From: Hofstenia miamia
Lineage: Eukaryota; Xenacoelomorpha; Acoela
Length of the DNA stretch: 64,000 nt
Direction: 5' to 3'
Assembly (NCBI GenBank): GCA_004352715.1
Contig: SCFE01000014.1
Location: forward strand, 1,438,619-1,502,618
Shown here piece after piece: positions 23,390-35,560 of this stretch (position 1 is the stretch's first letter; each line of letters starts with the position of its first letter). A model generated the notes under the pieces. It ran no database searches. It was given only the letters and a program-made list of their open reading frames with translations, and had not been told where the DNA came from. Both the position numbers and the translations under genes were made by a program.

Positions 23390-24010
23390 TAGACTTGTGG
23401 ACCTCAGTTGACAGCGGAACAAAAGAACCAACAATTGAACATTGCAAAAAATTATTGCAACTGCTAGAAATGATCCAAATTTGTTTGAAATCCATTGTAA
23501 CTGGTGATGGAACATGTTTCTTTCACAATAATTCAGAACCTAAGTGCAAAAGTACTCTTGAAAATTCGGACAATGCTGATAAAAATCTTTGATAGCAAAG
23601 GAATAAGTCACAGAATTCGTTCCAGTGCGTTAAACAGTTACGACAACCTTTTATCTCAAAGTTATGAAGAGCTTGAAGGCGAGAATCAAATGTATTCTTC
23701 CTGAATATTGAAAACCAGCAATTGGTCAGTATTGAAGTATTGAAGAAGTGTTAGCCAAATCATAATTCAAACATTTTTCGTCAATTTTTGCGACAAAATC
23801 AGGATGGTGTGCTGAAGCATCCACCTTATTTGCCTGATTTGGCACCATGTGATTTTCCTTTATTTCTAAGATTGAAAACAGATTTGAAAGAGTTGTTTTA
23901 GCAAGGATTCCAACGATGCAATCAGATTTAGTACACGCGTTGCAGTCAATTGCTCAAAATGAGTTAGAGAGTACATTCGTAAAACTTTTGAATAATAAGT
24001 AAAATGTACT
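23390..24010 (+). pseudogene. Old mariner transposase remnant
   Basis: The plus strand reads CKKLLQLLEMIQICLKSIVTGDGT, matching the ...LLKSIVTGDETW block with the first Asp. After frame changes it reads LKHPPYLPDLAPCDFPLF near 23812-23872, the mariner HPPYSPDLAPCDFFLF block with the third Asp, and then a decayed C-terminus to about 24000. The second-Asp block (QDNA) is not visible. Multiple stops show it to be far older than the mariner at 25612-26852, and it belongs to a different mariner subfamily. Confidence 0.65.
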
Positions 24011-24329
24011 TTGAATATACATATTGTTAATTTGGATTTTTTTTCTCACATTATGGAGACAGTTTCAAAAATTATTTGTCGCACTTCGTTTTTGTACTAG
24101 AGAATACAATTCTTTTGTTCAGCCATTGTTTATAAACAGGCGAATCATTATTAATAATCAACACTGAAATTCTGCAAAAGGTAAGTGTTCCTGGGAATCT
24201 TCTTTGTGCAGCAAATCTCTGCAGCAATATCTACATGAAATATTTCTTGACAAAAAGTCAACAACTATATTTAAGTGCAAGTCAATTTTGATAATAACCA
24301 GCAATAGAAGTGGAGGAGATCTTTCGTGA

Positions 24330-24990
24330 ACTTCTCTGCCCGATCCACCGACTTTGTGTTCTACCGCGCTAATTTGCCCTAATTAAATTATTCGACTCTA
24401 AAAACCACTTGTGATAACTTACTGCCCTCTTCTTGTTCTATGACAATTTTCATAGCACTACATCACGCCACCACTGACAAATATGTTGAATCCTTAGTGG
24501 CTAATAAATAAAGAATAATTTTTTTAAAATGCTATCTCTACTCTTTGGAATCTACTAAAAAAGTATTTCAAATAAGCATTATTCATATAGCGAAATAAAG
24601 CTTAAATTTAACTTTATAAAGCCTTTTATAAAGCTAATATTATATGTAATATATTTATGCAAGGTTAATTGAAATTCTTCCAGTGTAATTGCAAAGTCTA
24701 TTGAAGATAAATCAGTTCAAAAAGAATTTTTGGTATTATTGGATAGAAATTAATTTAACCATGAACTAATAATGCATGCTAATTCATTTTTTAGAATGCG
24801 ACTAAATTTCCAGTTAAATCGAACTTTTATCAAGTCTGGAACCTGAATGTAAGAAAATTACTTTTACAATCTCTAAAATTGGCAATTTTTGGCTCCGTTT
24901 TTCTCAACTCAATAACATTTTTGCCCCCACTTTTACCCCATGCGTACTGCTGCCCAATATGTCTACCAGCCCCACTCCCACCCCTGGAAC
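24330..24990. repeat. Dispersed repeat family A, copy 2
   Basis: Diverged second copy of 19380-20010; see that entry for the shared anchors. It follows the old mariner remnant directly. Confidence 0.6.
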
Positions 24991-25444
24991 AAAATGTTCT
25001 TGTCATACAAGGTTAAAACTTATCACATATCACGCTAGTATAACCTTCATTACAATGGGTAATAATAATATTTTTTCCTTTAAAGGCAAAATGCGGGTAA
25101 ATTTTAAACTGGATAGAAGGAATATCTAAAGAAGTTTACTTTCAATTAAAAAAGTGTGTTCAGTCGACTCAGTAATCTAATCATTGATAGTGTGAATGAA
25201 AATTAGGTTTTGATTTTAGACAGAACATCAAATTAAAAAATCAACAGTGCAAACATAATTTTTTGAACTTTTGACTGGAAGTGACAAGAAATATTTATAG
25301 TTTCATGGTTGCTAACGATCAATACACAGCATTGATATTGATGCTAATATCCCTATTTGCAAAAGAACTTATTTTTGTAGGTCACATTAAAATTGCGTTT
25401 AACAAAATTATGAATATGAATTGGGTACAATGGCGGTCTACACC

Positions 25445-25565
25445 AGAGGTGCCGATTATGGTATGGTACCATACCATTATGTACCATATAATGGATACCA
25501 TAATGGCATAGTAGAAAAATAATTTATGGCCATTATGGGATAGCAAACATAAAAATATGGAAATA
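25445..25565. repeat. Palindrome-rich MITE fragment
   Basis: CAGAGGTGCCGATTATGG at 25444 resembles a hAT-type end. It is followed by a perfect 20-bp palindrome ATGGTATGGTACCATACCAT at 25458-25477 and further TACCATATAATGG and CCATTATGG words. The other end is not identified. Confidence 0.45.
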
Positions 25566-25611
25566 ATGGAAATCCATAAATTTATTGTTACATTTACAGA
25601 ATTGATAATTA

Positions 25612-26852
25612 TTAGGTTGTCCCAAAAGTTCGTAAACACTTGAAAAAAGTTGGTAAACGCTTGAAAAAAATTGAAATTTTATTACTCAAATAATAGCTGC
25701 AACAATAAAGTTTATTCCTCAAAATAAAGACCATCATGTTCCAAGACTTTCTGCCATCGATCTGCAAGCTTTCGAATCTGGTTAAAGTACCATTCAGCCG
25801 GCTTTGAATCGAAGAATTCTTGACATGCTTCTTCGACTTCATCAAACGATTCGAATCGGCGGCCTTTCAGAAAGTGTTGCATTGAACGGAAAAGGCCGTA
25901 ATCTGATGGAGCACAATCAGGACTGTAGGCTGGATGTGGTAGAACCTCAACGCCGTCCAGTTCTTCAAACATGTCTTTGGTCTTCCTGGCGGTGTGTGGC
26001 TTGGCATTGTCCTGCTGCATTAAAACACGCTTTCTGTTGATCAGAGCCGGATACTTTTGTTTCAACTTTTCGTAGACCCGCACCAATTGCTGACAGTAAA
26101 GTTCGGCACTGATGGCACGACCATGCAGAACCAGCTCAAAATGTACGATTCCATCAAAGTTCCACCAAACGCACAACATGACTTTTTTTCCGAATCGATC
26201 TTGTTTTGGAATTGACGGTGTCTCTTGCCCTTTCTGAACCCATTGCTTGTCTCGATTGTTCTGGACTAGATAGACCCATTTCTCGTCTGATGTAACAATA
26301 CGCTTCCAAAAACGGTCGTCCAATGGATTGCTGAGCAATTGACGACAAATTTCAACTCGTCTGTTGGCTTGTGCTTCGGTGAGTTCGTGAGGATCTTGGC
26401 GCGGCTTTTTGTGAACAAAATCAAGTTACTTCAAGTGTCGGTGAATTGTCGATTTGCCAACTCCAAGCTCACCAGCCAATTCTCGAGTGCTCGATGAAGG
26501 AGCAATGTTCAACCCGGTTTTTAAGTCTCCATCATCCAGCTTTAACGGCCGACCTGAACGAAGTATATCTTCAAGACTCATGTCGCCAGATTCGAAACGC
26601 TTGTACCATTTTGAGATCGCCGCATATGCAATTGTTTCTTTACCTTCGGCAGCACAAATCTCTTCAGCAGCTTTTCTAGTTGAAAGACCTCGCTTCCAGC
26701 AGTAGCGAACCAAAACTCGCAGCTCAATTTTATCCATTACCTGGAACAAAAAATGAATATTACTACAACAATATAAACGCAAAAAATATAGTAATTAAAA
26801 AATGCATAAAATTTAATTTTTCAAGTGTTTACGAACTTTTGGAACAACCTAG
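25612..26852 (-). mobile_element. Mariner transposon, nearly intact
   Basis: Inverted ends TTAGGTTGTCCCAAAAGTTC (from 25612) and, on the complement, CTAGGTTGTTCCAAAAGTTC (ending 26852) continue with identical GTAAACACTTGAAAAA. TA at 25610-25611 and 26853-26854 is the target duplication. The 1241-bp length and single 341-codon minus-strand gene are standard for mariner. The high conservation of the ends and coding frame marks it as the youngest DNA transposon in the window. Confidence 0.92.
25712..26737 (-). pseudogene. Mariner transposase, one premature stop
   Basis: Start ATG 26737-26735 (MDKIELRVLVRYCWKRG); terminal stop 25714-25712; 341 codons, within the usual 330-350. The N-terminal half has two helix-turn-helix domains (about residues 5-50 and 70-105; SGRPLKLDD between them). 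An in-frame TAA at 26428-26426 (residue 104, after HRHLK) is the only disabling change: the same frame continues as LDFVHKKPRQDPHELT. Catalytic acids are TSDEKWV (D151), QQDNAKPHTA (D243) and YSPDCAPSDYGLF (D279). I count 35 residues between the last two Asp, one more than the canonical D34D, so an alignment is needed. It would catalyse cut-and-paste at TA. With the stop it yields at most an N-terminal DNA-binding fragment or, from an internal ATG at 26338, the catalytic part. Confidence 0.9.
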
Positions 26853-26894
26853 TAGTTTAAATACAATTGTTAAATTTAGTTTCATGTATCTTAC

Positions 26895-27205
26895 ATTTAT
26901 AATAACTGAATGGGTATAATTATTCATTTTAAAAATATTTTGAACCAAAAAACAATTTGATAAGATGACAATTTTTAAGTGTTGTAAAAGTTTAGTAAGT
27001 AGTTTCAGCAGATTGTAAACAAATACTAAAGATGAAGTTGTTTCCTATTTGTAATAGTGGATTGCACACAAATACTGACGATTAATTTGTTTGAAAATTT
27101 ATAATAGTTGCGGATAACAAACACGTTGCATTCGAAAACAAACAAAAAATAATTGGTTTATTAGATTATTTTAAAATTAGTTTCGGAATGTTTCAAAATC
27201 GTTCT
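26895..27205. repeat. Dispersed repeat family B, copy 2
   Basis: Diverged copy of 22980-23275; see that entry. It lies just outside the right end of the mariner. Confidence 0.6.
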
Positions 27206-27360
27206 GCGACCTAGTGAATTGCTTGTGCCTTCTGATATCACTACAATTTTATATTGCAAAAAAATTGTTGCCTTTTAATAGCAGCTTGCAATTTATTTAT
27301 GTTAGTAAATAATAGAAATCACTACATTTAATTGGCATTACGTATTACCACATGGTTCTA

Positions 27361-27367
27361 CGTATAN

Positions 27368-27395
<28 letters not shown>
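27361..27395. repeat. (TA)n microsatellite with single N
   Basis: TA tract containing an N at 27367, probably a contig junction inside the repeat. Confidence 0.85.
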
Positions 27396-27398
<3 letters not shown>

Positions 27399-27419
27399 TC
27401 TAACTCATTTGAACTCGAT

Positions 27420-28895
27420 AAAGTTTCCTTTCCTCAGTCACTCTCTTCAAATAGTTCTCTCAATGTTTTGCACAAACTGATCAAATCTCTTTCTAAAAGT
27501 AAATCTATTCCCTCAATAGTTGAATTTAATGGCACCCAGAAGCATTTCTAACATTTTCAATTAATACTTTTACTCTGTTTTCCCTCCCAATAGCTTTTCC
27601 AATAATTCACATTCTTCAAATTCGAAATCTTTAATTTATCTGAAACTGCACTCTCCCTTCTACGATTCTTCGATAGTATCTATTCTCACTTTGATCACAA
27701 TGTTCCTCTTTTATCTTGACTTTCAAAAAGCTTTTGACAAAGTTCCTCATTGTATCTTACTGAGCAAACGTTCGAAATTTGCTATTGACTTTTCTTTCAT
27801 TTCTCTCATTTCCGATGATTTCTCTGACAGAACGCAGTTAGTTTGCATTGACTCCGTGTTTTCTGATTAACGTCTTGTTACTTCTGGTGTACCTGAAAGT
27901 TCGATTCTTGAGCCACTCCTCTTCACAATGTTCATTGACGATTTTTATGCCGCACGCTTCTCACTCTAATTCTGATTGCGTGCTATATATGCTGATGACA
28001 TTAGCATTTTCTCTTCTGTTTCGAATAGTTTACAGTCAAGCATTGTTCAGGCTGAACTCTAGTCATCTACTAGATTCAATATCTCCAAAACGAAAGCACT
28101 TCTTTTGTCTTCCTCTAATACCTTCTTACCTCCTGTTTTTGTATCTAAGTAATACTCCGATTCATTTTAACCCAAATGTCCATGAACTTAGTTCTCCTCT
28201 TCTCTCTATTTCCTTATGTCATCACTGCCGAGTTCAATTAATTCTTCTTCGAAATTAATTCTCTTTAAATCACATTGTCTCTCCACTCTCTGCGATAATT
28301 CCCAATGCTGGTATCTAAATTACTCTTCTTCTATTAAACTTGACAGGCTCTTGCATCGTGTCCTACGCTGGATCTTCTTTTCTAACCAAGTTTACCTCAA
28401 GCTTCTTTTTAATGCTAGACTTTTGCCAATTTCCCTGTACCTCAAGTTTCTTGGTCTCACTTTGCTCAACAAATTACTTCTCGATATTTATGACTTCGAC
28501 TTTTCCGATTTTCTTAAGTTCTCCAATCCCACATATAATTCTCGCTCTTCCTCTGAAGTCTTGTTTCATCTCCCTCGCATTTGTAAAGCAACTTGTTCTC
28601 ATAATTATTTCTATCGTATAATCCCTCATGCTAACTTCATTATCTCAAATCTAGAAATTGATATTTGGTCTAACTCTCAAATTTTTAAAAATCAACTCCT
28701 CACATTTCTTCTTTCTTCCTTATCCAAATTTGGTCTTTAATATAAATACGATTCCTTCCCATTCTGCACCTGCTCTTCTTACCACTAATTTTTCTCTAAT
28801 TTTGTTCATATTTTTTTCTGTATAAATTTGTTTTAAATATATTTGTATACACCACTTTGTTGTATAGTGCATTTTTATTATTATTACTATATATA
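27420..28895 (+). pseudogene. CR1/jockey-like LINE, decayed reverse transcriptase and 3' end
   Basis: In shifting plus-strand frames the RT order is visible. DFQKAFDKVPH (about 27718-27750) is the finger/palm block. GVPESSILEPLLFTMFIDD (about 27890-27940) corresponds to GVPQGSILGPLLF. YADD with the catalytic Asp pair is at 27988-27999, and SKTKALLLSSS follows. A 174-codon open stretch (28216-28740) corresponds to the post-RT region (LLHRVLRWIF, FNARLLPISLYLKFL). A CT-biased coding strand, AT-rich 3' UTR and TTATTATTATTA near 28876 mark the 3' end. Several stops and shifts separate the blocks. A 5' part with endonuclease is absent or too decayed. Confidence 0.75.
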
Positions 28896-28919
28896 TTAGT
28901 TCAAGTGATTTAATTGATT

Positions 28920-29427
28920 TTTAGCTTTTTTACTTAATTTAATGAAACTATGCCAAAATATGACTCTTTTGACATTTCAGCCATAAATATTACCGTATTT
29001 TTCAAAAACAAAAATATGACTTTTTAACTTTATGACTTCCTATTTAACTGCATCCAAGTCTGAAAACCATCTAATTTTATGCAGACTGAAAATTAGACGA
29101 ACAGAAAAAATATGACTTTTATGACTTTTGGTTGCCTTATTTAATGAAGAACAACCTCATTTTCAAATTATATCGATCTCTTGCGAATGAAAATAAATAA
29201 ATATTAATTAGACTACGTCCTGAAATGTCAGAAAAACTTGTTTTGTTGCATGACAACTTCCATATCATGGAAACATATAGCTTTTTCCTCGAAAATTCCA
29301 TTTTTAGATGAAGTCTTATCTCAGAATATGTTATCCGGTAAAATCCGGTAAACCAGTTAAATTTTACCGAATATCTGGATCCGGTTGTTTGATTCCCGAT
29401 TTTACCGGATCCGGATTTCGGGCATCC

Positions 29428-29465
<38 letters not shown>
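28920..29465. repeat. MITE-type fragments: AAATATGAC words, then TCCGGT words, then (TA)n
   Basis: AAAATATGACT(T) recurs at about 28953, 29010 and 29108, like the patch at 15680-15760. TCCGGTAAAATCCGGTAAACC and GGATCCGGATTTCGGGC at 29335-29425 resemble the hAT MITE ends at 17513-17829. A TA tract follows at 29430-29460 before the 9-N gap. No complete element is delimited. Confidence 0.4.
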
Positions 29466-29474
29466 NNNNNNNNN
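29466..29474. other. Assembly gap (9 N) inside a TA-rich tract
   Basis: Nine N between TA-rich flanks. Confidence 0.95.
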
Positions 29475-31685
29475 TATATATAAATAGACATAGAAATAGC
29501 AATAGTTGTGGGTTATAACATTAAGATCCACTGTAGTCTTTAAAATTTATAGTAAAACCCAATTACAACATTCCACTCACCTAAACGGAAATCCTGGCTA
29601 TGCCCTTGTGTAAAAATTAAATAAATATTGCCCTAAATGTTCTTAAAAAATTCATAATATACATTTAAAAGGATCATCTTCAAAGTTCATAGTGGACCTC
29701 ATTCTATGTCATTGAATAAAATTTAAAGGTTTTATATATTCATTTCCAATGACAATGGATAAATATAAAATCCCCAAATATATGCAAGCTTAATGCTATC
29801 CCAAGATTGAACATTTTGTGTATCAACTATTCTTCACGCTTAGCAACTGAAAAAATTCAATTTTGTTATCATAGAATTAACTGCATTCGTATGAACTAGA
29901 ATCAAATGTAAATATATATGAAAATCTGTTTGGTATCTGGCAGCTTGCACATTGCTCGATGTGTTATCTCCGTTGAAATGTCTATAAATATACAATTCCT
30001 ATTTTCGAAAAGGCCATAGCCTCATAGCTTTACAACATTATTTGATAAATGTAAGTTATTATTATAATTTTACTAAATTTAGATGTTTTGAGGAACTTAC
30101 ATCATAATAAGTATAAGAAATTATTACATTTACTAATAATCAAATCGATTTGTGTTGTTATAGCCAATTCCTTTTGCATAAAATAATTTTCTTGAATTTC
30201 TTTGTATTAAATAGATTAATTTAATCTTAGGTGAAATTAATATAAAATATAACAAAATAATGTTGCTACATATGCCTATGTGTGAATTTCATGTGTGATA
30301 GATCTTGGGAATTCCTGCTTTCAATAATATGAGTGGTGTATTGTTAAATTTTGATCTTTGCTTAAAAGTACTAGTTTTAAATTCTTCGCATTTTTGTAAC
30401 GATTGTTTTTTATTCTTTACCGAGGATACTAATTGAAACATAATGCTGGTTCGAAATATTACTGATTACTATCAAATTACATAAGTTAGATACCAATTTT
30501 AATATAGTTTTTTTCCACTAGTTTTTTTGATACTTGCGCGTATTTAGAAGAGATGGGTCCAGACCTAAAATCCGGAAAGATCACAAAGGTTAATATGGGG
30601 TAGGTTAAGGAGTAAATAGCGGTGAAACTAATTAAATCAAGCCACAATCATATACAAATATTCAATATCATGTTCCTAACACGTAATTTTCTATATACTA
30701 TTTAATGCATTTTCCAATTATTTCCTATTGTAAGCTCAAAAGTTAGATGATTTTCTATACAAGCCTATCATGTCTCTTTATTAAGAAAATATGGAAATAA
30801 ATTGATGATTGTTGGAATTAGAACAACTTTTAAAAAACTTGATAGTTATAAATTTCGTAGATTTCTTAACTTATATAAGCAAGATTCAGATACACTAAAA
30901 TGTTTTTATAGAAATATCAATTTTGCAGCAGCTAAGCTGCTTTAAAGAGAATCAATGACTCAACAAGCCAAATTGAAATCTAAAGTAACTCTAAAATAGC
31001 CTATTAAGTATCAATCATTCAAAAAACATATAATCCATTAAGGCATTTTAAAGTAACTTTAAGGATAATCAATGTTCAAAATATAGACAATAGAATTAAT
31101 TGACTCTTAAAATGCTTAAATATATATTTTCCTAATGATAGATTCAGTTTTTTAAAGATTATTGCATTTTTTTCAATATTTCTTATAATGATTTAAAAAA
31201 TTTACAGCACTATTATACAATTTCACTAGTAAAGGAAAAATTTGCAAAACATTTTAAATAAAGTGGTAGGATAAAAATACAAAATAACGATCTACCATTT
31301 TCACAATGCAATTCAGAAGTGTAGGTCTTGGCATCATAGTACGATAGTTTTCCTACAAGGTTAGTTTTGTTAATTCTTCATCGTCGTGAATATTTGCATT
31401 TAAATGATTAGGGGTAATGCTAATTTCTTCAAATATTGCTAATGACTAGAGATGGTGCACGGCAGAAATTTTTGTAAAACTTACGATACCACAACATCAA
31501 TGGCGCCGCCTACCAACGTATAGACACTAAACTCACCAAGGTATACCCCAATAGCTCGAATGTTACCGCGGGTATCGCAAAATACTTAATTATAGGCATA
31601 GCAGGTTAAAAGTTAATAAAGTTTAGAGATAAACATTCTCTTCCTTTAAATTATAAATTTTATTAATATTTAATGTATACATTTT
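29475..31685. other. AT-rich non-coding stretch
   Basis: No gene seen. GACTAGAGATGGTGCACGGC near 31446 and ACCGCGGGTATCGC near 31566 resemble hAT-MITE sequence, without a clear second end. Confidence 0.45.
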
Positions 31686-31800
31686 GCGTAAAATAGTTAA
31701 TACTAGGGCCCAGTGGTATACCGATACCGAAACGGATACCGCGGTATTTTGAAAATACCGAAAAATACCGATACCGCAGTATCTTGCCTAAAAAATTGAT
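31686..31800. repeat. MITE fragment with ACCGATACCG words
   Basis: TAGGGCCCAGTGGTATACCG at 31704 followed by GATACCG, GCGGTATTTTG and inverted AATACCG words. A related patch occurs at 33105-33360. Such GGTATACCGATACCG sequences are common in hAT-like MITEs. No target duplication found. Confidence 0.4.
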
Positions 31801-31879
31801 CAATATTTTATTTTTCAGATGAAACTGCAAGGATTCGTATCTGGTCCAACACTTTTTAACTCCACAGCAAATAAACCCC

Positions 31880-32605
31880 GGGACCAATTAATCTCTCATC
31901 CATAGTGCCTTGATCAAGTTTGCCGATCATAAATACCCATTGTGCGCCCGTCGAATTAATGATGACAAGAGTGAGCTATACTTGAAATGATTCTTTGATT
32001 GGCTGCACGAACATAAATCTGTTTTAAATACAAGAAAGTGTAAAGAATTGATTATCCATTGAACAGAGACGTTCATCTATCCACCACAACAAACTTTATG
32101 CCGGTGGTTGAATTAATAATATTGGAGATCACGATCAATAACCGACTATCATTTGACCCACATATTGAAAGGATTTGCTCGACAAAAACTTTATCTCCTC
32201 CTTAAACTAAATCGACTAGATTTTAAAATGACGAACTCTCGGCCCTTTATCATTCCCTAGTAAGTAGCATTCTCACCCATGGCATTGAGTGCTATGGATC
32301 AGCCAGGACCACGCACGTCACTTAACCGAATTTACTAAGTACACCGTAGAACTATAAAGATGAAGCTGATATTTCCATACACACCTGTTGAAAGTAATGT
32401 TAGAAGAGTTAATAAAATACTCCTGCGCAAGTCGATGAACCCTCAACACCCCCTGATGATCCCGCAACATAATAGAAACCGGAGAACTGCTAATATTAGG
32501 AGAAACCCATACAGGAGTATGTCTACCTTCTATTCTTCTTGTCAGACCCTAATTTTCAACAAAATTCATTCACAATTGTAATTACTATCATAAATCAATA
32601 AAGTC
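31880..32605 (+). pseudogene. LINE reverse transcriptase remnant (post-YADD part) with 3' end
   Basis: The plus strand shows DDKSELYLK, FDWLHEHKSVLNTRKCKELIIH (about 31962-32060), matching the xxLxxxxxWxxxNxLxLNxxKCKxLxI block after YADD, then TINNRLSFDPHIERICS (near 32130-32180), the LGVxIDxxLxWxxHI block. It continues DELSALYHSLVSSILTHGIECYG and, from 32360, the C-terminus VNKILLRKSMN and NIRRNPYRS. AATAAA is at 32597-32602. There are at least three frame breaks. The class is CR1/L2/jockey-like by motif order. Confidence 0.65.
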
Positions 32606-33104
32606 AAAATTTAGAAATCAATTGCTTTTTACACAGGAACTCCGAAAAATGTCATATAATCGATATAACTGTGGCATATTACGACTGCAGAAAATGATAT
32701 GTCATTTTTGTCTTAAACTTTCCCTTTGTAGTGCTGAAATAAATACTTAAAAATTTAGATCTTAGTAATTTCCAATTTCAAAAGAATATGTAAAAAATGG
32801 TTTTTTGGTAAAATATTGTCAATTTTACAAGGTGAACGTTTGCATTTTTAAACAAAAAATAACATTTTGGTAATTACAGTAAATCTTCGAGTACAAGCCG
32901 CCGCATTTGGGAATTCTAAACCATAGCTTAACTCCGAACTTAGTGAGAAGCTTACAGATATAATTGTTAGACTCGAAGACATACGTTACTTCTTACTAAT
33001 GCATCTATTATTTTTTTAGTTGTTTTATGTAGCAAGATCCTGTAACTATTATTTTGATCTTAATTTTTTTTCATATATATATATATATATATATGTGCAT
33101 AGTC
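32606..33104. other. AT-rich non-coding stretch with (TA)n at 33073-33094
   Basis: No gene seen. Confidence 0.5.
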
Positions 33105-33365
33105 ATGCTGATATCGAACCGATACCGTGGTATTTTGAATGATGGCGGACCAAACCAAACCGACTCAAAATTTTCCTGCTACCGGGCGCTAGTTAATACC
33201 CGTACTTTTAATATTAATTTTTTCTCAAATTCTTAATGTAAATTCTTTGAACGATGATACCGCCGCATGATTTGTTGCCGTGGTATGCCACAAAAACCGT
33301 TTTCCTAACCGCTACCGCACCGCACTTCGGCATACCGTGGAATTAATCGGTGTACCACATTACGT
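33105..33365. repeat. MITE fragment with ACCGATACCG words
   Basis: ATCGAACCGATACCGTGGTATTTTG at the left and CGGCATACCGTGG / ATCGGTGTACCAC at the right give a loosely inverted arrangement, related to 31686-31800. It directly abuts the (TA)n at 33073-33094. Confidence 0.4.
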
Positions 33366-33386
33366 ACCTCTCTACTAGTGACTGTG

Positions 33387-33719
33387 AGTGATGAACACGA
33401 GTACGTTTTTTATTAATTCCGCATCCACTCTTCCAAAAATTGTTTTTTAAACGTACTTACCCGTACACGAAAATTTTTAGCCGTACCCGTCCGTGCACGC
33501 GAATGATCATTTTTACTGCTATTAAGTAATTAGAAAATTTTCAAAAAACATTCGAAAAAAGTCAATGTTCACGATGTGGCAATTTATATTTTTTTTAAAA
33601 AAATACACATCATTTACAATAAAAAGCTTAGATGGATCCGACCTAATCTAATAATAATCATGTGCAACTGCGTGTAACGGCTGATACCAGTAGGTTGTGC
33701 TCGTACCCGCACATCACTA
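33387..33719. mobile_element. Possible hAT-type MITE
   Basis: AGTGATGAACACGAGTACG at 33387 is partly complementary to CTCGTACCCGCACATCACT ending at 33718. Subterminal CCGTACCCG words occur near 33480. I found no matching 8-bp flanks, so the ends may be off or the duplication lost. Confidence 0.4.
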
Positions 33720-34029
33720 TTGCAGAACTAATCAACTTTGTGTTGGAAGCTTCTACCGAAACCATCAACAATGACATCTGACTTTGTAAATAGCGCGTTT
33801 CAAAATAACTTGGGCAGCATGTCAAAGGAAAACGTAATCGTTGCACTTAGTTATTGCTCATATGGAACTCAGAATTCTAGCTATATGATCTTAAAATATG
33901 GAGATAATTTGCATGAAATGCAAAAATTTGCAAATTTAATCAAAATGTTTAATATTTCAGGAACAGATATACACTTAAGTACAAATTTTCACCATTACAT
34001 ATGAATTCTTTTCACGATAACAATTTGAA

Positions 34030-34165
34030 TAGTTCATGATCTACAAATTTCCTAAAAGGCTTGGAGAAAATTGTACGAAAACGTGGGAAAACGGTTTGTT
34101 CCTTTAAATGAAGACAAAGTACTCTAAGGCCAAGCAAATTTACTTTCAATTATTTCCCTGAAAAT
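34030..34165. repeat. Dispersed repeat, copy 2 of 18490-18605
   Basis: See the entry at 18490 for the aligned anchors. Confidence 0.45.
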
Positions 34166-34869
34166 TTACCTGTTTTGTTTTTCACTTTGATGTTGTTTAG
34201 CAATATCTAAAATAATTTGATAAGGCTTCATTTTCAGAATTTGTTTGCTAAATAACACAATGAAAAAGCACTTGAGAAAATAGATAAGATTTCAACCCTT
34301 CTGCCATCACTTAATCTAGAGTTAGAATATGTGAAGCATTTGATTAAGTGTTTGTTTTTTAAGCTAAGCTATTACATTTTCACAAATTGTTGGACATCTG
34401 TTTATATCTTTTGAAAATGACAATAATTTGATTTGAATGCTGACAGAGACAGTATGTGCTTAAGCCGTTCATGATTATGTAGCTATTGATATCAGAATAA
34501 ATTTTATAGTGAAGCATTATTATAAGTCTATTCAATTTGAATTGAATGTCAAACTGTTAGGGTTCACTTAAAAAACATGTGTTCTTGCTAATGGTAAAAC
34601 CCTTCTTAGTCATATTTCTATCAGCTTCTTACCAAAATTATGTGCCTTAACACATCTTGAAATCAAACAAGCAGCATAGATTCACTCTAATTTTCACAAT
34701 TTAGTTAAGAAAAAAATAACTATCATTGGTATCTTGAACTTGTATCTATGGCTAAAAATATTTGATTTAGATTGCTAAGTTACTTAAATGAGAAAACTAT
34801 GCTATTTTACTGATAAGATCTAATTCCAATGTTGCTAAACAAATGCTAACTTAGCTCGCATGTGTAACA

Positions 34870-35560
34870 GAAGGTGAAGTCCATCAATGTATTAAAACTG
34901 AGTTGAAATTCCTAATAAAAATTGTTTGGATAATATTAGTTCTTTAATTTTTCATCGGAAATGCTTATAGTTTTATGCCTTATGGAATTCGGGATTTAAA
35001 TCATTCCATAACTTAGAAGATTTAAAATAACATAAATCTAGACTATTAATACTGCTATATAACTTATGGTTTATATCACTGATTTTGATATGATTGCTTA
35101 AGAAATTCAAGGATTTTGAATTGTGCATCACACAAAGAGTTTGAATTGAATTAAATACAATGGTTCAAGAACATTGCCATCTTTAACTAAATTGCTCACT
35201 GACTTATGCTTATCGATATAATTGAGAGTTCTTAATGCCCAATGGAATATTTTGCCAATGATGACCGATTGTTTGATGTCATACTTTGGAATAAAAAACT
35301 ACAATAAATTAAAATTACTTGAACAAAAGAATTAAGAATTTGAATGAGTATCTTAATAGAAACAAGTTCAAAGCTAAGCCTAATAAGACACAATTTAGTT
35401 TCTTTACACCAAATCAACACATAAAAAAATTTTTAATAATATGAAAATGAAAGTAGACGATAATGAGATTAGTCAAAGCCGTTCTATTAATTATCTTGGA
35501 GTAGCGATTTAATGAGGTTTTTTCACTAAAAAGGCTTTTGGAATTAAGTATCTATATCAT
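34870..35560 (+). pseudogene. Decayed LINE reverse transcriptase fragment
   Basis: Plus-strand frames read EYFANDDRLFD near 35244-35275, a decayed YADD block. They continue LNEYLNRNKFKAKPNKTQFSFF (35335-35405), the xxLxxxxNKLxLNxxKTxxxxF block, and ISQSRSINYLGVAI (about 35470-35512), the KYLGV block. The order and spacing are those of a jockey/CR1-type RT palm and thumb. Upstream RT blocks and the rest of the element are not recognisable. Stops interrupt every block. Confidence 0.55.

Noticed and set aside
33738-34004. 88-codon plus-strand ORF
   Set aside because: No domain; it overlaps an opposite-strand ORF and a dispersed repeat, so probably chance.
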